Source: Takifugu bimaculatus (taxonomy: Eukaryota > Chordata > Actinopteri > Tetraodontiformes > Tetraodontidae). From it: a stretch of 64,000 nucleotides of DNA. Within the stretch, counting starts at the first letter, position 1. Every line of letters starts with the position of its first letter. Of this stretch, positions 60,135 through 64,000 are shown piece by piece. The stretch covers positions 12,029,418 through 12,093,417 of the forward strand of contig CP034975.1 in NCBI GenBank assembly GCA_004026145.2. The letters run 5' to 3'. Under the pieces are notes generated by a model. That model ran no database searches. It was not told the origin of the DNA and was given only the letters and a program-made list of their open reading frames with translations. The position numbers and the translations under genes are program-made.

Positions 60135-60557
60135 CTTCAACTTACTTTTCAAAAGGTATATATTATTTTTTTAAATGATGCTTTCACTCTGCTAAAACAA
60201 TGACATGGTTATCGATATTCATATAAACATGATTTTTGTCTGCTTGATTGCTGCCTTAGAGCATAAACATGGTCATTTATGTCCTCTGCTTCCGCTCCTG
60301 CACTCACCTACAATAATAAAAAGAAACATGTCTCCCTCTGCTGGACTGTCTCCGCAACTACAGTTACACATATGAAATCGATGGGGAAAAGAGCCAAAGT
60401 CGAATTTACTTGCTGAATTACGTGTTGGACGTAAATAACTGTTTAAATTTCAACATATTTTTGAAAAGGAGACATAATTTTTAAATACTCGTATTTTTAG
60501 AATAACTCAAAATAATAATAATTTTTTTAAAAATGCATTACTTCATGAAATGCATTT
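60135..60557 (-). pseudogene. duplicated IL-1 receptor intron 9 segment
   Basis: Near-identical, in the same orientation, to 54045-54471 (from gatcttcaacttacttttca to cttcatgaaatgcattt), which lies in the intron between the last two-but-one and TIR-1 exons of the functional gene. Exon 53949-53810 was not included, so a duplication breakpoint lies at about 54044/60135. Confidence 0.85.
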
Positions 60558-60671
60558 CCCTCATCGCGTAATTGGTTTTTGTCATACTTTTTGTAGTTTA
60601 ATGTAAAAATATCCTTAGGTGATAAGATCGAGTAGTCATCGGGCAGTGCAGCTGAAAAGGAGGTTACTGAC

Positions 60672-61272
60672 TGTCACAGCCCCTTTTCCCCAGTTCCCTC
60701 CTGTCCCAGTACTTTTCCACTGCCCTGCTCACACCACACCCTCTGATCACCACACCTGCTCTCAGTCACTGATCACACACCTGCTCTCAGTCACTGATCA
60801 CACACCTGCCCTCACTCATCAATCAGATCACCTACCAGTGTATATATTCTCCAGCCTCACACTCACTCAGTGCCAGATTGTTCTTCTGCTCTCATGCAAG
60901 ACTTTCCAGTGTTGTTTCCCTGCCGGTTTGCCCGTTACTGACCCTGCCTGTCTTCGTTCTGCCTTCCTTGCCTGTTCCCCGGACAACCTACCTGCTTTCT
61001 GCCCCTGACTACGACTTCTGCCTCAGCGTCTCTGGTTCCTGTCTGCTCACCTGGTTTAGACTTCTCCGCCCGGCTCGGACTTCGCTGCTGGTCGTCCCAC
61101 TCCCCGAGCCTGCAACCCATAGACTTTGTGCGGGCCCAGAGCCTGAAGAACGGACTATTTCCTGTGTTTCCTGGTCTGCCTGAGTTCCTGTTTCCCCGTG
61201 TGTTAATAAAAGTCATTACTACGGTCCAGCTTTCCAGAGTGCTGCATTTGGGTCCTAACTGCACCCGTCACA
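60672..61272 (+). mobile_element. solo LTR-like element in the duplicated copy
   Basis: Starts tgtcacagcccc and ends ctgcacccgtcaca. Has a TATA-like tatatatt at 60841-60848 and an AATAAA at 61205-61210 about 65 bp before the end, the order expected in an LTR (promoter, then polyadenylation signal). No clear target-site duplication is visible. The functional copy of the locus lacks it. Confidence 0.6.
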
Positions 61273-61330
61273 ACTAAGATGGTCATAGAGGCGGATGAGA
61301 ATCCAAATGATTAATGCACACCACGTATCA

Positions 61331-61621
61331 CAGAAGCCAGTGATTAAACTAAGATCAAAATAAATAGTAAATCGAACTGTTAGATGCTGACCTTGCCCAG
61401 GTAAGTCGTCCCTGCCATGAATGAAGAGACGGTATCTGTACTTGTCCTCGAGCACAGAGGGTAAAATCTTAGTGATGAACTGGTGAAGCGTGTTCTCACT
61501 TTTTTTTTGTCCAGACATTCCATTTGATAAATCACAAAGGCATCATACATCCGTGTATCTATTACAAACAAACAAATTCAGGGGTTTCAAACCCACGGAA
61601 ACCTCAATTCATCCATGCGTT
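61331..61621 (-). pseudogene. broken copy of the IL-1 receptor TIR exon
   Basis: Copy of 54863-55147. The exon part, 61392-61558, is 167 nt instead of 165: the T run encoding DKKS has nine T rather than seven, shifting frame after YQMECLDKK. The remaining TIR sequence (FIHGRDDLPGQ) is preserved in another frame and both splice sites look intact. A relic, not a gene. Confidence 0.9.
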
Positions 61622-62238
61622 TGTAACTGGTGGAACTCCGCGTTGTGTTTTAATGAGACTCTCGTGTCCAGGATTATCTTTTTATTCTGACAGCAACAAA
61701 TAAAAATACGAATAAACAGTTAGCAGCCCGCTTCAGTTCCTCTCCCACAAGAGTATATTGCAAAAGGGGCAACAATACAACTAGTTACATACCTGACAGC
61801 AACAAATAAAAATACGAATAAACAGTTAGCAGCCCGCTTCAGTTCCTAGACACACACAAGGCGGGAAGACATACATTAGCGAAACTCGTCATGGCAAGTA
61901 AGCTAACGGTCGAAACTGTTTAAACTTCATGTTTAAGTGCTGGTATGTTCTATTGTATTTATAACATGAATAAACAAACACATCAAACAATCAATTAGAA
62001 TACATAAATGTATGAACAGAGAACCAAACGTAACTAATCCAAATTGATGTGATGGAAAATGAGACACCCACCTCTCCCACAAGACTATATTGCAAAAGGG
62101 GAGAGGCGGAAGGATCACCATCACTTTTATAGGGGACACCACAGAAGAAGAAATGCAGGACACCGGAAATTCTGTATGGACCATATTTTGTGTAATTAAA
62201 CGCCCCATAACATATTATGACACAAAGGCCCTGTTACA
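61622..62238 (-). mobile_element. solo LTR (minus orientation) with 4-bp target duplication
   Basis: Termini TGTAAC and GTTACA form an inverted repeat, flanked by cgtt at 61618-61621 and 62239-62242. The equivalent site in the functional gene (about 55160) has a single uninterrupted copy. On the minus strand a TATAAAAG (62124-62131) precedes an AATAAA (61681-61686), as in an LTR. It contains two internal duplications (about 61688-61740 repeated at 61794-61847; cctctcccacaaga at 61738 repeated at 62070). Confidence 0.75.
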
Positions 62239-62271
62239 CGTTACACTAATTACAAATTATAAACCTGCTAT

Positions 62272-62812
62272 TGTTGGGGTTCTGGGTTGTGTCGGTCGGT
62301 GTCCTGCAGGGGTGTGTGTGGGGCACAATTGGTGGCAGCTGGCACTGCGGGCAGGCGCACCTGTAGGCACCTGCCTATTTAAGCAGGTTGCGCCTGCCTG
62401 TCAGTGCCAGGGTGTTCTGTTCGTCTTGTGTGGGTGTTAGTTGGTCTTCCTTGTCGTGTGTGGAGTTTCCTGCAGTCCAGGGGGGCTTCAGCCTTCCGTG
62501 TCTCTTGGGCACGTTCAGGGTCTTCATGCCGTTTGCTGGGCCAGTGAGCGTGCCGCACCGGACTCCCGAGTTCTCTGCTGTCCAGGGGGACTGCTGGTGT
62601 TGGAGGATTCACCGGTAGACCTGGGAAGGGCAGACGCCGGCAGTCCTGGAGGACTGTTTTGGTTCCCTGATGTTTCCTGTGCCCTGGGTGTTGTGCAGTC
62701 CTGGAGGGCTGCCCTTGTGTTCTTCGTGTGCCCCCCCCCGGTAAAGCTGTTTGACCATTTTACCACTGTGTCCTGGCCTGCGTTCGGGTCCTGCTCAACC
62801 CCGTCCGTAACA
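62272..62812 (+). mobile_element. complete solo LTR with 5-bp target duplication
   Basis: 541 bp beginning TGTTGGGG and ending CCGTAACA, flanked on both sides by gctat (62267-62271 and 62813-62817). A 5-bp duplication with TG...CA termini fits a Ty3/Gypsy- or ERV-type LTR. It includes a TATA-like cctatttaagcagg. The same insertion with the same left flank sits truncated at 55192-55434, so it predates the duplication. Confidence 0.85.
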
Positions 62813-62878
62813 GCTATTGTGAACACCGGGGGCGTCTTTTATACACACACACACACACTCTTCTCCATTGCTTTGATT

Positions 62879-63384
62879 TACACTCACCGGCCACTTGAGA
62901 TTCACCTTGATACTAACATATTAATAAATCATAGAAAACTCAGACCAGCAACCTTTTTCTAATCTTCTGTTGTCCAGTGTTCTAATTGTAGCCTCTCTCC
63001 TGTTCTGACAGGAGTGGTCTTCTGCTGCTGCAGCCCAACTCCTTCAAGGCTCCACGTGCTGTGTGTTCAGAGATGGTGCTCTTCATTCTTTGGTTGGAAC
63101 CAGTGGTCACGTGAGTTACTGTTGGAACCAGTCTGCCCATTCTCCTCTGACCTCACACCACACAGCCGGCCCTCACCACTGTCTGTGAACCCCAGAGGTG
63201 ATTGGTGTAAAAGTCCCAGTAGTTGAGCAGTTTCTGAAGACTCCATCCTGTCTGGTACCTTCAAAGTCACTTAAACCGCCTCTCTTCCGACTTCTCTGTC
63301 TCCACTACATAAATACATGGAGCTGCAGCCGAGTGATCGGCTGATGAGCTGTTTGTGGACCCAATAAAGTGGCCGGTCAATGTC
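62879..63384 (-). mobile_element. internally deleted Tc1-like transposon
   Basis: Terminal sequence tacactcaccggccactt at the left is matched by the inverted end aagtggccggtcaatg at the right, the characteristic ends of a widespread Tc1-like family that targets TA. Inside, minus-strand reading gives a decayed transposase N-terminus (ETAQLLGL, then RSEENGQTG), comparable to the helix-turn-helix part of Tc1 transposases. It is much shorter than a full element and cannot code for an active enzyme. Confidence 0.75.
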
Positions 63385-63388
63385 TCAC

Positions 63389-63470
63389 CTGTTTTGCGAT
63401 TTATCTGCAACAAGCAGGGACGGACCAAAAGAACGATGTCGATGAAGAAGCACTTGAGCAGCACAGCGAC
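63389..63470 (-). pseudogene. truncated copy of the IL-1 receptor membrane-segment exon
   Basis: Copy of 55558-55639, including the same donor side and the adjacent Tc1-like end. Minus-strand reading gives LLKCFFIDIVLLVRPC. It is cut at gcgac by the element that begins at 63471, so the 5' part of the exon is missing within the window. Confidence 0.85.
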
Positions 63471-64000
63471 TGTAGTGAAGAAGGGTAACGGGCATAAGGC
63501 GTCTGAGGCAAATGTGTGGGTTTTAATAGTTAACCTTTGATTTAATAATTAAACCTTTGTAGTCAATGATTATGCAGAGTAAGTGCTTAGAGTTACGCAT
63601 AGAATCATGAGAAATTAAGGGAGTCAATGTAATCAATGTGTAATCAATGTTTGATGTTCCCGTTCTATATATACTACTGTTTGATCACCTGCTATGAGAT
63701 GGAAAGTCCGGGAGAGTTACCAGGGGGTTAATGGAAAGTCCGGGAGTTACCAAGGCGTGGTAACAAGAGATGGGAGGTTGTCTGTTTGAACAAGAGATGT
63801 CTGTTTTAAAAAAAACATGTAAGGTACACCTGACTTCTGATAAGTATGATAAATGGTACTTAACGGTGGAAAATGAGTAAGAATAGCTAACTAGAAGGAG
63901 GAGCCTGGGGCGGAGTAACACCAAGCTCCGAATAGTATAAAAGATGGGAAATTCCCGTTAGTTTTCAGACTTAGCCCGGGCTACTTGTCATGTGTGGTGA
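63471..64000 (+). mobile_element. probable LTR-type insertion, runs off the window
   Basis: Sequence unrelated to the functional locus begins exactly after gcgac with TGTAGTGAAG, a TG start as in LTRs. A TATAAAAG lies at 63936-63943 near the window end, and an imperfect tandem repeat of ggaaagtccgggag lies near 63700-63745. The other end, target duplication and any internal genes are outside. No open frame of note is present. Confidence 0.5.

Noticed and set aside
61392..61558. Second functional TIR exon as an alternative exon of the receptor
   Set aside because: It is 167 nt with a frameshift in the T run, lies upstream of the start codon exon, and the adjoining membrane exon copy is cut by an insertion.

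Overview
The window is vertebrate nuclear DNA from a teleost fish, probably a percomorph. Genes are split into many short GT-AG exons, introns are mostly small, CA/GT microsatellites are very dense, and the dispersed repeats are teleost types (solo LTRs, a decayed Tc1-like transposon, LINE-tail-like repeats). The species cannot be named from the sequence.

Layout. (1) 55-10566, plus strand: the 3' part of arhgap20 (Ras-association domain, RhoGAP domain, long disordered tail); its PH-domain exons lie before the window. (2) 10.6-22.7 kb: 3'UTR, then an intergenic stretch with no recognisable gene. (3) About 22.7-40.5 kb, plus strand: rdx (radixin), complete, with a GC-rich promoter and non-coding first exon, 14 coding exons and 572 aa. 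(4) 40.6-46.5 kb, minus strand: zc3h12c (Regnase-3), tail to tail with rdx; its coding sequence carries two apparent one-base frameshifts. (5) 46.6-53.3 kb: no gene recognised, many microsatellites. (6) 53.3-58.4 kb, minus strand: a complete IL-1 receptor family gene (three Ig-like domains, one membrane segment, TIR; 546 aa), most like IL1R1. (7) 58.4-64.0 kb: repeat-rich DNA with a broken, same-orientation copy of the middle of the IL-1 receptor gene (TIR exon and membrane exon), expanded by several LTR insertions and a decayed Tc1-like transposon.

The genes are not a pathway. arhgap20-rdx-zc3h12c is a conserved vertebrate neighbourhood (human 11q22.3 has ZC3H12C, RDX, FDX1, ARHGAP20), and this synteny settles paralog identity: ARHGAP20 rather than TAGAP, radixin rather than ezrin or moesin, ZC3H12C rather than A, B or D. 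Two genes touch actin control (a Rho GAP and a membrane-actin linker) and two touch inflammation (an IL-1-type receptor and an RNase of the family that degrades cytokine mRNAs).

Most notable observations: the nested duplication and transposon history at the IL-1 receptor locus; a transposon end six bases from a splice donor of that gene; loss of both cysteines of the canonical Ig1 disulfide; the two zc3h12c frameshifts; and an rdx intron, made largely of a GT repeat, that splits what I recall as a single 275-bp exon in mammals.
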